A DNA stretch of 64,000 nucleotides from Jiangella alkaliphila (GCF_900105925.1 NZ_LT629791.1:6108001-6172000); one strand, 5' to 3'. Counted from the first letter of the stretch, positions 41,405 to 51,335 are shown. The notes: a model not told the origin generated them from the letters alone. Numbers and translations are program-made.

Positions 41405-42172
41405 TCAACCCTCAGCGCGAAGATCACTGAGGACGTCGCGCAGCGGACCGCGTCGGCGTCTGATCAGCCGCTTGAGCACCGGGATCAGCGCGGCGACGGC
41501 GATCATCGTGAGGCTCACGACCGAGGCGTACCGATCGATGAGCAGGACGACGCCGACCGCCTGGTGACCGAGCCCGTACCCGAGACCCGCGACCAGGCCG
41601 GTCATCGCCACCGCGCCTGCGAGGTCGAGGATCAGGAAGGTCACCAGGCGCATCCCGGCCAGGCCCGCCACGGCGTACACGACCGCACTGGGGACACCGG
41701 GCAGGACGGCGAGGACGACCGCGGCGCGCAGGGTCCAGGGCCGCAGCTCGGCGGCGCGACCGGCGAACCCCAAGGCACGCTCGCTGGTCGTGAACATCCT
41801 GACGATGCCCGGGCCCCACTGCCGCCCGGTCCACCAGGTCAGCCAGTCGAGCTTCACCATCCCCACGGCTCCGGCGACGACGACCAGCCAGAGCGGAGCC
41901 TCGCCGATCCGGGCGAACGCGGCGGCAGCGCCGGTCGCCGTGAGGTCGCCGGTGAGGAACGCCAGCATGACCGGATGCGAGGCGAGCAGGAACGGCTTCA
42001 GCGGCCGCAACACCACCCCGAGCGCCACCACCGCGAGGATCGCGCCCATCAGGGCCAGGTCAAGGCGGGTGGCGCGGCCCTGCCACGGCACGAACCGGCG
42101 CCAAGGGCTGGTCGCTCGTGGCAGGCCACCGGCAGCGGCCAGGCTGCCGGACGTACGGTCGACGATGCTCAT
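41405..42172 (-). CDS. DedA/SNARE-associated (VTT) family membrane protein
   Basis: A 255-residue protein with about six hydrophobic segments. Segments characteristic of the VTT domain include WWTGRQWGPGIVRMF, preceded by AGAVGMVKLDWL, and VLAVLPGVPSAVVYAVAGLA, then MRLVTFLILDLAGAVAMTG. DedA proteins act in membrane lipid or ion homeostasis, possibly as lipid scramblases. A CAGTCT sequence six bases before ATG 42172 suggests a leaderless start. Convergent with the dehalogenase-like gene. Confidence 0.82.
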   Translation of the reverse strand: MSIVDRTSGSLAAAGGLPRATSPWRRFVPWQGRATRLDLALMGAILAVVALGVVLRPLKPFLLASHPVMLAFLTGDLTATGAAAAFARIGEAPLWLVVVAGAVGMVKLDWLTWWTGRQWGPGIVRMFTTSERALGFAGRAAELRPWTLRAAVVLAVLPGVPSAVVYAVAGLAGMRLVTFLILDLAGAVAMTGLVAGLGYGLGHQAVGVVLLIDRYASVVSLTMIAVAALIPVLKRLIRRRRGPLRDVLSDLRAEG

Positions 42173-42272
42173 GATCCAAGACTGAGCGACCTGCCGATCA
42201 ATCGACGTGTGCGCTTGTCATGAGTCCGTCGTGCACTCCGCAGGGCCGGAATGTGCACCCGGAGCCGTGGGC

Positions 42273-42310
42273 GGGTGGCCCGGGGCGAGGAGAGTCCCCC
42301 CGGGCCACCC
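42273..42310 (-). terminator. Strong hairpin terminator of the carbohydrate operon
   Basis: A 13-bp perfect stem (GGGTGGCCCGGGG and CCCCGGGCCACCC) with a 12-base loop lies 20 bp beyond the stop of the ThuA/dehydrogenase gene at 42330. No U-tract. Confidence 0.8.
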
Positions 42311-42329
42311 TGTTCACGAGCGAGCCGGC

Positions 42330-45300
42330 TCAGCCCTTGCCGACGTCGCTCCGGCCGGCGGCGAGGTTGACGGCCACCCCCTCGCGGGTGGTGAGTACGC
42401 CGTCGGCGACGAGCTGGTCCGTCACCTCACGAACGTGCCGGATGAACTCGCCGCGGATCGCCCACGGCTCCTCGTCGCGGATCAGGTCGTTGACCGTGCA
42501 GCCGCCGTCGACGCCGTGGTTCGTGACGCCGCTGTCGACGTCGCCGATCACGACCGTCGCCCGGTCGTCCGGATCGGGGCAGGTGCCCCCGTCTCCTGCG
42601 GCGAGCTCCATCCAGTTCACCCGCACCGGGCCCGCGGGGAACACGAGGTGCAGCGGGAACGTGCCTTCGGTCGCGCTCAGGTCGATGGTCACGTTCTGCC
42701 ACGTCGCGGCGTCGTCGGCGATGACGACGGTCGCGTCGTTGCCCTGCCCGGACGAGTCCGTCGCGGTGGTGCCGCCCTCCTCGTCGAACCGGTACCAGGC
42801 GACGTCGCCGCCGTCGCCTCCGCCCGGAGCCGCCCCGAGCGACTGGATCTCGCTCGGTGTGAGAGCGCGGCCGAAGATGTTGAAGTCGTCGACATCGCCG
42901 TTGAGCAGCGGGTCGCCAGACCACTGCGACTCGCCGATCCAGTTCTGCGGCGTCTCTCCGAGGTCCGACGGGCTCAGCGTCATGTTGGTGTTCGTCCCGA
43001 TCGGAGCCCCGTCGAGATACAGCGTGCCCGTCGTGCCGGACAGCGTGACCGCGACGTGGTGCCAGCCGCCGGTGGGCAACGGCTGCGAGCCGTTGATCAT
43101 CTGCTCACCGGAACCCGTCGTGATCGCGTACCTCAGGTTGTTCGTCCCACCGGCGCTCGGCGTCAGGAACATGTAGTTGCCGGTACCCGAACCGAAATCG
43201 AAGACCCGTGCCCAGGTCTGGCCCCCGGACCAGTTCACCCAGGCGGAGATGGTGAAGTCCTCGATCCCGCTGACGACGCCATCGGGCAGGTCCACGTACT
43301 CCAGCGGGCTCGAGCCACCGAGCCGGACGGCGCTGTGGAAGCCCTCCGGGCCGGCGGTCCGGCCGATCTCGGCGTTGCCCTCGATAGCGGCGGTGCCCAG
43401 CAGTTCGCCGTCGGGACCGTCGCGCCGCACCTCCACCGTGGTGTCGTCGGGGGTCGCGACGCGCAGCGTCAGCTCGCCGACGCCCGCGAGGTTGTACGGC
43501 TCGTACGAGGCCCAGGCGCCGTCCTGGCCGCTGATGGCCTCGCCACCGCCGGTCTCCTCGTCGCCCGCGTCGTCGACCTCGATGCCTTCGGCCGCGGTGA
43601 AGTGCTCGGTCTCCTTGCGCCGCTGCTGCAGGAGATGCGTGACGCCGCCCGTCAGCGCCGGCGAGCCGGTCTCGCCGCCGTCGTCGGTGTAGCTGGCCGT
43701 CACGGTGAGGGAGATGTCCGCGGCATCGCCGTGCTCCGCGTCGTGCTGCGTGGCGATGACGCCCTCGCAGCCGGTCTGCGGCTGACCCGGATGGACGTGC
43801 GCGTTGCCGCCCTCGTCGTGGTACAGGCCCTGCTGGACGGTGACCCGCTCACAGTCGATCGCCGTGCCGGACCCGTCCTCGGCATCGTCGACGGTGACGC
43901 GGTACGGGATCTCGTCACCCCAGTCGAAGACCTGGCCGTGCGCCGGCAACTCGATGGTCACCTCGGGCCTGGTGTTGCCGGCGGTGACGGTCAGGTTCGA
44001 GTTGCCGGATCGCCCGGACGGGTCGGTGGCGGTCAGCCGCACCGTGTACTCGCCGGGCTCGGTGAAGGTGTGCGTGGGGTTCGCCTCGTCGGACGTCGTG
44101 CCGTCGCCGAAGTCCCACGCGAACGTCAGCTCGTCGCCGTCCGGGTCGTTGCTGCCCTCGCTCGAGAAGGTGACCTCCAGCGGGGTGGGCCCGGAGTCCT
44201 TGTCGTCACTGGCCTCGGCGATCGGGGTGCGGGCGCCTTCGGTGTAGTTGATCTTGTACAGCCCCGAGTCGGGGTTGACGTTGCCCCCGGCGTAGTTGAA
44301 GTCCATGCCCCACTCGATGAGGTACATCGCGCCGTCCGGCCCGAACTCCATGTCGTGCGGGCTGCGGAAGAGCGTGCTCGGCATGAACCGCTCGAAGCTC
44401 TCGTAGGCGCCGTTCTCGTCCAGACGGAGGGCGCCGATCCACTTGCGCGACCACTCCATGACGAAGACGGCGTCGTCGAAGTACTCCGGGAACTGCCCGT
44501 CCCCCAGCAGGTCCTCCTCGTAGTGGTAGACGTCACCGGCATAGGCCGTCCGGCCGCCGCCGGTGGGGATCTCGGGGAACTGTGGCGACTCGCCGTACGG
44601 GTACCAGATGAAGGCGTCCTTGGCCGGCGGTACGACGTCGAGGCCCGTGTTGAACGGCGAGTCGTTGGCCGGGCCGTTCGCGCAGTCGAAGAACTCACCC
44701 GGGGTGCTGGTCGCGAAGTCCCACTCCCGATAGGCCTGGTTGTTCCCGATGCAGTACGGCCAGCCGTAGTTGCCGGCCTCGCGGATCTGGTTCCACTCGT
44801 CGTATCCGCGCGGGCCCCGGTTGGGGTTGTCGCCGCCCGCGTCGGGCCCGACCTCGCCGGCGTAGATCCAGCCGGTCTCGTCGTCGACGGCGATGCGGAA
44901 CGGGTTGCGATGGCCCATCGTGTAGATCTCCGGCCGGGTGAGGTCCGGATCGGAGGTCTCGGGCGGGAACAGGTTTCCTTCCGGGATCGAGTAGGTGCCG
45001 TCGTCCTCGGGGGTGATCCGGATGATCTTGCCGCGCAGGTCGTTGGTGTTGCCCGAGGTCCGCCGGGCGTCGTAGGAACGCTTCGCGTCCTCGCTCACCT
45101 GGTTGTCGTAGATGCGCCCGTCGATGGGGGCGTAGCCCTGCGAGGCGAAGTGGGCGGTGTCGTCGCCGGTGGAGATGAAGAGGTTGCCGTCCGGGCCGAA
45201 GGTCATCGAACCGGCGGAGTGGCAGCACACCTCACGCTGATGCGGGATCTCCAGCAGCACCGATTCCGATGCCAGGTCGAGCTCATTGCCGTCGACGGTG

Positions 45301-46403
45301 AACCGGGAGACGTGCTGCACCTCGGGTGAGGGGGCGCTGTAGAAGAGGTACAGCCACTGGTTGGTCTCGAAGTCGGGGTCCAGGGCGATGCCGAGCAACC
45401 CGTTCTCGTTGCCGCGGTGCACCGGGATCTGCGCGGCGACGTTCACGGCGCCGGTCTCGGGCTCGTAGATCTTCACCGCGCCGCCGAGCTCGACATAGAA
45501 CACCCGGCCGTCGGGTGCGACGGCGAGTTCCATGGGATTGGCGGTGTTGTCGTCCAGGGCGATCTTCTCGAACGACGCTTCGGTGGGGATGCCGTCGCGG
45601 GGCTCGCCGCAGTCGCCCTCGGCGACGCCCGCGGCCCACTCGATGCCGCCCAGGAGATGCTCACGCATCAGCGGCTCGTCGTAGTGCTCCGAGCTGTGGC
45701 CCAGCGCGGTGTACCAGGTGCGCCCGCCGTCGAAGTTGGCGCACCAGGCGATCGGGTGGTCCTCGCCCATGGCGCCGGATCCCGGGTTGTAGGTCGACTC
45801 GTCCAGCGTGGCCAGGACGTGGACCTTCTCCCGCGGGTTCGCGGTGAAGTTGTACCACTCGTCCTCGCGGACCCACTCGGCCGGCAGGCCGGCGGTCGAC
45901 GGGTGCGTGGCGTCCTCGATCCGGACCGTGGCGTCCTGGAACTGGTCGGCGCCGGAGGGGTGGTTCCGGAAGAACGCGCCGCCCATCAGGTCCGACCACC
46001 AGGGCCAGTTGGTCTTGTCCATGTTCGACGTCGAGTGCAGGCCGGCGAAGCCCCCGCCATTGTGGATGTAGCGTTCGAACGCCTGACGCTGGCTCGCGTC
46101 GAGGGTGTTCTCGCCGTCGGTGAAGAAGACGACGGCCGCGAACTCGCCCAGGCCTTCATCGGTGAAGACCGACGCGTCCTGCGTCTCGGTCACCGTGAAG
46201 CCGTGCTCGGCGCCCAGCTCCTCGACGGCGGCGAGGGCGGCCGGGATGGAGTCGTGCCGGAAGCCGGTCGTCTTGTGGAAGAACAGGACCTCGTACTCGT
46301 CCTCGGGGATGTGGGCGGAGCTGATGGCGATGCCTGGGAGCAGGGAGGCCAAGAAGGCCGCCACCAGCGCGAATGGGATGTAACGATAAAGTTGTCGTCG
46401 CAT
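42330..46403 (-). CDS. Secreted multidomain ThuA / glucose-sorbosone dehydrogenase / PKD / LamG protein
   Basis: A 1357-residue exported protein. Residues 1-30 are a signal peptide (FALVAAFLASLLPGIAISSA). A ThuA (glutamine-amidotransferase-like) domain spans about 35-255 (VLFFHKTTGFRHDSI; NGGGFAGLHSTSN; WYTALGHSSEHY). A six-bladed soluble PQQ sugar-dehydrogenase-like propeller spans about 276-700 (GNENGLLGIALDPDFETN; TGDDTAHFASQG; EIYTMGHRNPFRIAVDDETG). A PKD domain lies around 735-805 (TFAWDFGDGTTSDEANPTHT). A CBM6-like segment and a LamG/concanavalin module (about 1020-1185; WHHVAVTLSGTTGTLYLDGA) precede a C-terminal helical tail (DEEPWAIRGEFIRHVREVTD). It probably oxidises or binds polysaccharide-derived sugars outside the cell. 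It lies 77 bp after the isomerase gene and has GTGAGAG before ATG 46403. Confidence 0.92.
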   Translation of the reverse strand: MRRQLYRYIPFALVAAFLASLLPGIAISSAHIPEDEYEVLFFHKTTGFRHDSIPAALAAVEELGAEHGFTVTETQDASVFTDEGLGEFAAVVFFTDGENTLDASQRQAFERYIHNGGGFAGLHSTSNMDKTNWPWWSDLMGGAFFRNHPSGADQFQDATVRIEDATHPSTAGLPAEWVREDEWYNFTANPREKVHVLATLDESTYNPGSGAMGEDHPIAWCANFDGGRTWYTALGHSSEHYDEPLMREHLLGGIEWAAGVAEGDCGEPRDGIPTEASFEKIALDDNTANPMELAVAPDGRVFYVELGGAVKIYEPETGAVNVAAQIPVHRGNENGLLGIALDPDFETNQWLYLFYSAPSPEVQHVSRFTVDGNELDLASESVLLEIPHQREVCCHSAGSMTFGPDGNLFISTGDDTAHFASQGYAPIDGRIYDNQVSEDAKRSYDARRTSGNTNDLRGKIIRITPEDDGTYSIPEGNLFPPETSDPDLTRPEIYTMGHRNPFRIAVDDETGWIYAGEVGPDAGGDNPNRGPRGYDEWNQIREAGNYGWPYCIGNNQAYREWDFATSTPGEFFDCANGPANDSPFNTGLDVVPPAKDAFIWYPYGESPQFPEIPTGGGRTAYAGDVYHYEEDLLGDGQFPEYFDDAVFVMEWSRKWIGALRLDENGAYESFERFMPSTLFRSPHDMEFGPDGAMYLIEWGMDFNYAGGNVNPDSGLYKINYTEGARTPIAEASDDKDSGPTPLEVTFSSEGSNDPDGDELTFAWDFGDGTTSDEANPTHTFTEPGEYTVRLTATDPSGRSGNSNLTVTAGNTRPEVTIELPAHGQVFDWGDEIPYRVTVDDAEDGSGTAIDCERVTVQQGLYHDEGGNAHVHPGQPQTGCEGVIATQHDAEHGDAADISLTVTASYTDDGGETGSPALTGGVTHLLQQRRKETEHFTAAEGIEVDDAGDEETGGGEAISGQDGAWASYEPYNLAGVGELTLRVATPDDTTVEVRRDGPDGELLGTAAIEGNAEIGRTAGPEGFHSAVRLGGSSPLEYVDLPDGVVSGIEDFTISAWVNWSGGQTWARVFDFGSGTGNYMFLTPSAGGTNNLRYAITTGSGEQMINGSQPLPTGGWHHVAVTLSGTTGTLYLDGAPIGTNTNMTLSPSDLGETPQNWIGESQWSGDPLLNGDVDDFNIFGRALTPSEIQSLGAAPGGGDGGDVAWYRFDEEGGTTATDSSGQGNDATVVIADDAATWQNVTIDLSATEGTFPLHLVFPAGPVRVNWMELAAGDGGTCPDPDDRATVVIGDVDSGVTNHGVDGGCTVNDLIRDEEPWAIRGEFIRHVREVTDQLVADGVLTTREGVAVNLAAGRSDVGKG

Positions 46404-46480
46404 GGATCTCTCACCGTCGCTTCGTTGCGGATGGGACCGAAGATCGTCCGAGGGACAGCAGCCGAACGTGCGCAGATCGC

Positions 46481-47356
46481 TTACGCCACACCTCCTCCCC
46501 GCACCACACCGGTGAGGAAGGCGAGCCCGTCGACGGCGATGGCGTCCTGCGTCTTCGCCAGCGGCCGCCAGATCGACGCCGCGGTCGCGATCGTCGCGTT
46601 GTCGCCGGTGAAGGACTCGATCACGAGCGGGCCCCGGTAGCCGGCCGCGTCCAGGGCGGCGACGATGCCGGGCCAGTTCAGGTGATCCGCGCCCGGCGCG
46701 CCACGGTCGTTGGCGCACACCTGCACGTGCGCGATCCGCCCGGTGGCCCGCCGGATGGCCTCGGTGATGCTGCGTTCCTCGATGTTCATGTGGAACACGT
46801 CCAGCCCCACGCCGCACCCGGCGGCAGGGAGGCCGTCGAGGGCCTCCAGCGCCTGGTCGACGGTGTTGATCAAGCTGGTCTCGAACCGGTTGAGGGGCTC
46901 GACGGCGACGGTGACCCCGGCGTCCATGGCGTGCCCGACCACGGGCCCGAGGCTGTCGCGCAGCTGCGCGTAGCAGCCGCGCCGTTCCGCGTCGCCGATG
47001 CGCCAGGTCCGCCCGACCGACGAGTAGATCGGGCCGGCGACGACCGGCGACGAGACGGCCGCAGCGGCGTCGACCACGTGGCGCAGGAAGTCGCGCGTGG
47101 CCGCGATCGTCTCCCGGTCGGTGGCCACCAGCTCGCGCCCCGGCCCCATCCCGACGACGACGGTGGCCGACAGGCCGAGCGAGTCGAGCAGCGTCGCCGC
47201 GCGGCCGGGATTCCAGTCGTTGACGGTCTCGACCGGGAGCTCGATCACGTCGAAGCCCCATGCGCGGATCCGCGGCGCCAGCTCGGCCAGCCGCTGGTCG
47301 GTCAGTGGCGAGGTCCAGATCCAGGTGTTGGCGCCCAGCGCCCTGACGTTCGTCAT
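46481..47356 (-). CDS. Sugar-phosphate isomerase/epimerase-like TIM barrel
   Basis: A 291-residue AP-endonuclease-2-fold protein: LGANTWIWTSPLTDQRLAEL, then WGFDVIELPVETVNDWNPGR, VTVAVEPLNRFETSLINTVD, GVGLDVFHMNIEERSI and IAHVQVCANDRGAPGADHLN. These supply the Glu/Asp/His metal ligands of xylose-isomerase-like and D-tagatose/psicose-3-epimerase-like enzymes. It should interconvert a keto sugar or a related cyclitol. ATG 47356 overlaps the LivF-type ATPase stop by 4 bp, so transport and isomerisation are coupled. Confidence 0.91.
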   Translation of the reverse strand: MTNVRALGANTWIWTSPLTDQRLAELAPRIRAWGFDVIELPVETVNDWNPGRAATLLDSLGLSATVVVGMGPGRELVATDRETIAATRDFLRHVVDAAAAVSSPVVAGPIYSSVGRTWRIGDAERRGCYAQLRDSLGPVVGHAMDAGVTVAVEPLNRFETSLINTVDQALEALDGLPAAGCGVGLDVFHMNIEERSITEAIRRATGRIAHVQVCANDRGAPGADHLNWPGIVAALDAAGYRGPLVIESFTGDNATIATAASIWRPLAKTQDAIAVDGLAFLTGVVRGGGVA

Positions 47357-48087
47357 GCGTGCTCTCCTATCGTGGCGCCGACGCCGAGGTAGCGGTGCTG
47401 CAGGTCGGGCCGGTCCAGCAGCTCCGCGCCGGTGAACTCCGCCTCGATGCGGCCCGAGACCATGACGAGCTGACGGCCGGCCATCCGCACGGCCGCCCGC
47501 AGGTTCTGCTCGACGACGAGGACGGCGACGCCCTCGGCCACCAGCTGATGGACGGCGTCGACGAGGACGTCGACGATCGTCGGCGCCAGCCCTTCGGACG
47601 GCTCGTCCATGACGATGAGCGGTGCGTTCAGGAGCAGCGCCCGGCCGACGGCGAGCATCTGCTGTTCGCCGCCGGACAGGTCCGCTCCCCCGTGCCGCCG
47701 GCGTTCGGCCAGCCGCGGGAACAGGTCGTAGACCGCGTCGGGGGTCCATCGCCTGCCTCGGGCTCGCCGGGCCAGCATGACCAGGTGCTCGTCGACGGTG
47801 AGGGACGGGAAGAGCCGGCGGCCCTGCGGGACGTAGCCGATGCCGGCGATGGCGATCGTCTCGGGAGCGAGGCCGTCCAGCCTGCGACCGGACAGCCGGA
47901 CCTCGCCGCCGGACGGGGCGACGAAGCCGACCAGCGTGTCGCAGAGCGTGGTCTTGCCCATTCCGTTGCGGCCCACGATCGCGACCGCCTCGACGCCCAC
48001 GCTGAAGCTCAGCCCGTCGAGCACCACTGACGCCCCGTAGCCGGAGCGCAGGTCGCGGACCTCGAGCAACGCCTCGTCCGGTGTCAT
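47353..48087 (-). CDS. LivF-type ABC ATPase
   Basis: A 244-residue ATPase: Walker A VAIVGRNGMGKTTLCDTLVG, signature GGADLSGGEQQMLAVGRALL, Walker B LIVMDEPSEGLAPTIV and C-terminal VLVVEQNLRAAVRMAGRQLV. This is the short LivF subtype that pairs with LivG. ATG 48087 overlaps the LivG-type stop (ATGA). Confidence 0.94.
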   Translation of the reverse strand: MTPDEALLEVRDLRSGYGASVVLDGLSFSVGVEAVAIVGRNGMGKTTLCDTLVGFVAPSGGEVRLSGRRLDGLAPETIAIAGIGYVPQGRRLFPSLTVDEHLVMLARRARGRRWTPDAVYDLFPRLAERRRHGGADLSGGEQQMLAVGRALLLNAPLIVMDEPSEGLAPTIVDVLVDAVHQLVAEGVAVLVVEQNLRAAVRMAGRQLVMVSGRIEAEFTGAELLDRPDLQHRYLGVGATIGEHA

Positions 48088-48833
48088 GCCGCCGCCTCCG
48101 TGCCGAGATAGATCTGATGGACGTGCGGGTCCGCACGCACCTGCTCGGGTGTTCCGGCCATGACCTGCTCGCCGTCGGCCATCACGACGACGCGCTGCGC
48201 GATCCGGAACGCGACGTCCATGTCGTGCTCGATGAGCAGCAGTGTCAGCCGGTCGTCGAAGGACTCGAGCAGCTCGACGAGACGTTCTCGCTCGCCGCGG
48301 GACAGGCCGGAGGCCGGTTCGTCGAGCAGCATCACCTCCGGCCGGGTGGCGATGGCCATCGCCAGTTCGAGCTGCCGTCGCTGTCCGTGCGCGAGCTCGC
48401 CGGCCACCGTGTCGACCTGCTCCGACAGCCAGACCTGCGCCGCCACGTCCGCGGCCTCGGCGCGCATCGCGCGGTCGGTCGCGGACCGCCAGAGCGCCCG
48501 GTGCCGGCCGCGGTGACCGGCGAGCGCGAGGTAGACGTTCTCGCGCACGGTGAGGCCGGCGAAGGCGCGCGCCTTCTGGTACGTCCGCGCCAGGCCGAGG
48601 CCGGGACGCGACCGCGACGGCCGGCGGGTGCAGTCGCGGCCCTGGATGAAGACCGCGCCGGTGGTCGGCGCGATGTCACCGGCGATGACGTTGAACAAGG
48701 TGGTCTTGCCGGCTCCGTTCGGTCCGATGACGGCCAGCCGCTCGCCCTGTGCGACGTCGAGATCGACACCGCGCAGGGCGCGCAGGCCTCCGAACGCCAC
48801 CGTGACCGCGCGGACCTGGACGACGGGCGCCAT
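48084..48833 (-). CDS. LivG-type ABC ATPase
   Basis: A 249-residue ATPase: VTVAFGGLRALRGVDLDVAQ, Walker A LAVIGPNGAGKTTLFNVIAG, the LivG-specific GLARTYQKARAFAGLTVREN, signature ELAHGQRRQLELAMAIATRP and Walker B EVMLLDEPASGLS. The signature LAHGQRRQ is a conservative variant of LSGGQ. It starts at ATG 48833, ten bases after the binding-protein stop. Confidence 0.93.
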   Translation of the reverse strand: MAPVVQVRAVTVAFGGLRALRGVDLDVAQGERLAVIGPNGAGKTTLFNVIAGDIAPTTGAVFIQGRDCTRRPSRSRPGLGLARTYQKARAFAGLTVRENVYLALAGHRGRHRALWRSATDRAMRAEAADVAAQVWLSEQVDTVAGELAHGQRRQLELAMAIATRPEVMLLDEPASGLSRGERERLVELLESFDDRLTLLLIEHDMDVAFRIAQRVVVMADGEQVMAGTPEQVRADPHVHQIYLGTEAAA

Positions 48834-48843
48834 GACGGTCCCC

Positions 48844-50313
48844 CTAGCTCTGCGGGACGCCGTCGACGACCGGGATGGCGTTGCCCTCCCACGGCAGGTC
48901 CCGCTCCTCGCAGGCCGGGAAGTCCCGGCCCGGCGAGGGGGTGTCGGGGCTGAACGTGCCGCCGAAGGTCTGGTCGACGCCGGGGACGATCGCGACGGTC
49001 TCCTGGACGACCTCGCCCGAGTCGTCGAGCACCAGGCGCGACAGGCCGACGTCGACGATGCCGCTGCGGTTCTCGTCCAGGCTGATGTCGCCGTACGGCA
49101 GGTCGAGGGTGAGGCCGGAGATCGCCTCGTGGAAGGCGTCGAGGTCGGAGACGTCGCCACCGACCGCCTCCAGCGACTCGACCAGCGCCACCCCGGCCGT
49201 GTAGTAGCCGTAGAAGAAGCCGAACGCGGCGGCGACGGACGGCGGCGCGGGCTCGTTGCCGCTCAGCGAGCCCGGAATGGTCTCCCAGGTCTCGTCTGCG
49301 GCGGCCAGGTACTCCTCGATCTCCGGGGTCTGGACGTCGGCCGGCAGCGTGGCGAAGCCGCCCACGTACGCCCCGGCGATGCCGGTGCCGAGTGCCTGGG
49401 CGAGGGCGGGGTTGAAGAACAGGTTCCCGGCGTGCTGGTCACCGGTGAGATCGCCCTTGCCGTTGACGAAGGCCTCGAGCGCGGCCTGCGTCCCGGTGCC
49501 GCCGACGGCCCAGAAGTAGCCGTCGACCTCGTCCGGGTTGGGCAGCTGCGCGATGTAGGACGAGTAGTCCGTGGTGCCCAGCGGCGGGAACACCCGGTGC
49601 GTGACCTCACCGCCGGCGGCGCAGAAGTCGGCCACGAAACCGGCGGCCGAGGTATGGCCGAAGCTGTAGTCGTCGGCGATGACCGCCACCGAGTCCCAGC
49701 CCTCCTGGTTGTGCAGCAGGTCGCCGAGGCCGGCGCTCCAGATCGCGCCGTCGCCGTAGAAGCGGAAGTAGTTCGGCGCCTGGACCTGCAGCGTCTGCTC
49801 CTGCGACCCGGAGATGCCGGCGAGGACGGTGAGCTCGGGGTTCGCCTTGGCGTACTCGGCGATGGCGATGCCCTCGTCGCCGGAGAGCGGCCCGATGATC
49901 ACGTTGGCGCCGAGCTGCTCGACCAGCCGGCGCACCTCCTGGACGATGCGGTCGGCGGTGTCGTCGCCGCAGCCGATGCCGACCAGCTCGATCGGCGTGC
50001 CCGCGACCTCCGCACCGCTGAATCCCTCCAGCGCGCTGGTCGTGGAGTTGGGAGTCGCGCCGGCGAACTGCGCGAGCGCCAGGGTGGTGCCGGCGACCAC
50101 GTCCTCGTGGAAGCCGCCGAACGGCCCCTCGCACTGGCCGAGGATGCCCAGGCGGATCCCGTCACCGGACGGCGAGCCCGTTCCGTCGCCGGCGGTGTTC
50201 TCCTGATCGGCGGGCAGGCCGGCCGAGTCGTCGTCTCCCCCGCCGCAACCCGCGGCCACCAGCGCCAGGCCCGCCGTCAGGGAGACGGCCAGCGCCGTTC
50301 GTCGTCTGCTCAT
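48844..50313 (-). CDS. Liv-type solute-binding lipoprotein
   Basis: A 489-residue class I binding protein. Signal peptide and lipobox are TAGLALVAAGC, followed by an acidic linker (GGGDDDSAGLPADQE). The mature domain reads GIRLGILGQCEGPFGGFHED, GANVIIGPLSGDEGIAIAEY and YSFGHTSAAGFVADFCAAGG. It is about 100 residues longer than LivJ, and the usual polar contacts for a branched-chain amino acid alpha-carboxylate are not obvious. A sugar, polyol or amide ligand is more likely given the operon. GGAGGAAC precedes ATG 50313, which overlaps the LivM-type stop. Confidence 0.9.
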   Translation of the reverse strand: MSRRRTALAVSLTAGLALVAAGCGGGDDDSAGLPADQENTAGDGTGSPSGDGIRLGILGQCEGPFGGFHEDVVAGTTLALAQFAGATPNSTTSALEGFSGAEVAGTPIELVGIGCGDDTADRIVQEVRRLVEQLGANVIIGPLSGDEGIAIAEYAKANPELTVLAGISGSQEQTLQVQAPNYFRFYGDGAIWSAGLGDLLHNQEGWDSVAVIADDYSFGHTSAAGFVADFCAAGGEVTHRVFPPLGTTDYSSYIAQLPNPDEVDGYFWAVGGTGTQAALEAFVNGKGDLTGDQHAGNLFFNPALAQALGTGIAGAYVGGFATLPADVQTPEIEEYLAAADETWETIPGSLSGNEPAPPSVAAAFGFFYGYYTAGVALVESLEAVGGDVSDLDAFHEAISGLTLDLPYGDISLDENRSGIVDVGLSRLVLDDSGEVVQETVAIVPGVDQTFGGTFSPDTPSPGRDFPACEERDLPWEGNAIPVVDGVPQS

Positions 50314-51335
50314 GATCGTGTTCCTCCGAGTTCCTTCTGGGTCGTGCGGATGGATGGCGATCCGCCGCGCAGCCGCTGGACGATCCCGGTCAGGCCCTCG
50401 GGTGAGAGGACCATGATCGCCAGGACGATGACGCCGATGACGGTGTTGAACCGGGCCTCGGTGATGCCGATGCGGTCGACGAGCGGCAGGTCGCGCAGGT
50501 AGGTGAAGACCAGGACGTAGACGAAGGCGCCGAGCCACGCGCCCTCCAGTGACGAGATACCGCCGATGACGGCGATGATCAGCAGGATCAGCGTCGGCCC
50601 GATGGAGATCGACGAGGGATCGATCTGGCCGTTCCACCACACGTTCACCAGTCCGGCCAGCCCGGCCACGAACCCGGCGAGGGTGAAGGCCAGGGCACGG
50701 TGCAGCGGCACGTTGAACCCCAGGGACGCCATCCGGACCGGGTCGTCGCGGACGCCCTGGAGCGCCAGCCCGAACGCCGTCCGGCGGGCCGACCGGAAAC
50801 CGGCGTAGGCGAGCACCGAGAGCAGCAGGCCCGCGTAGTACAGTCGGACCGGCGGTCCCAGCAGGTCCGGCCGCTGGATGCTGGTGATGCCGCCGGGGCC
50901 GGAGATCTCGACGATCTGGGCGAACACGAAGTAGCCGATGACCCCGTAGACCAGGGTGAGCATCAGGAAGTAGATGCCCGTGGTCCGGCTCGCGATCGCG
51001 CCCAGCGCGAACGCCGCCAGCGCCGTGACGACGATCGCGAAGGCCACGGCGGCCCATGGGTGCCAGCCGAGGTTCATTCCGCGGGCGCCGCCGTCGAGTG
51101 CCGCGTTGCCGAACATGAAGCCGGCGATCCCGAACATCAGCAGCTGCGCCAGCGAGGTCATGCCGCCGTACCTCGACAGGAACACGATGGTCGCCGCGGC
51201 CAGGCCCAGGATCAGCGTCTGGGTCATGACGAAGTTGACGAAGAACGCCGTGGCGAGGCTTGGCAGCAGCACCAGGACGAGGACCAGGCCCGCAAGGGCG
51301 AGCGTCTTCGCGGTCAGGCGTTCGCGCAGGCTCAT
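50310..51335 (-). CDS. LivM-type ABC permease
   Basis: A 341-residue permease with about ten helices: LATAFFVNFVMTQTLILGLA, FLSRYGGMTSLAQLLMFGIA, the conserved LTLVYGVIGYFVFAQIVEIS, VRDDPVRMASLGFNVPLHRA and GGISSLEGAWLGAFVYVLVF. It pairs with the LivH-type protein. It overlaps both neighbours by 4 bp. Confidence 0.94.
   Translation of the reverse strand: MSLRERLTAKTLALAGLVLVLVLLPSLATAFFVNFVMTQTLILGLAAATIVFLSRYGGMTSLAQLLMFGIAGFMFGNAALDGGARGMNLGWHPWAAVAFAIVVTALAAFALGAIASRTTGIYFLMLTLVYGVIGYFVFAQIVEISGPGGITSIQRPDLLGPPVRLYYAGLLLSVLAYAGFRSARRTAFGLALQGVRDDPVRMASLGFNVPLHRALAFTLAGFVAGLAGLVNVWWNGQIDPSSISIGPTLILLIIAVIGGISSLEGAWLGAFVYVLVFTYLRDLPLVDRIGITEARFNTVIGVIVLAIMVLSPEGLTGIVQRLRGGSPSIRTTQKELGGTRS

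Noticed and set aside
42207..45329. 1040-codon plus-strand open frame
   Set aside because: It is the shadow of the ThuA/dehydrogenase gene: no family motifs, repetitive Val/Arg/Asp composition, and the opposite strand encodes a clear multidomain protein.
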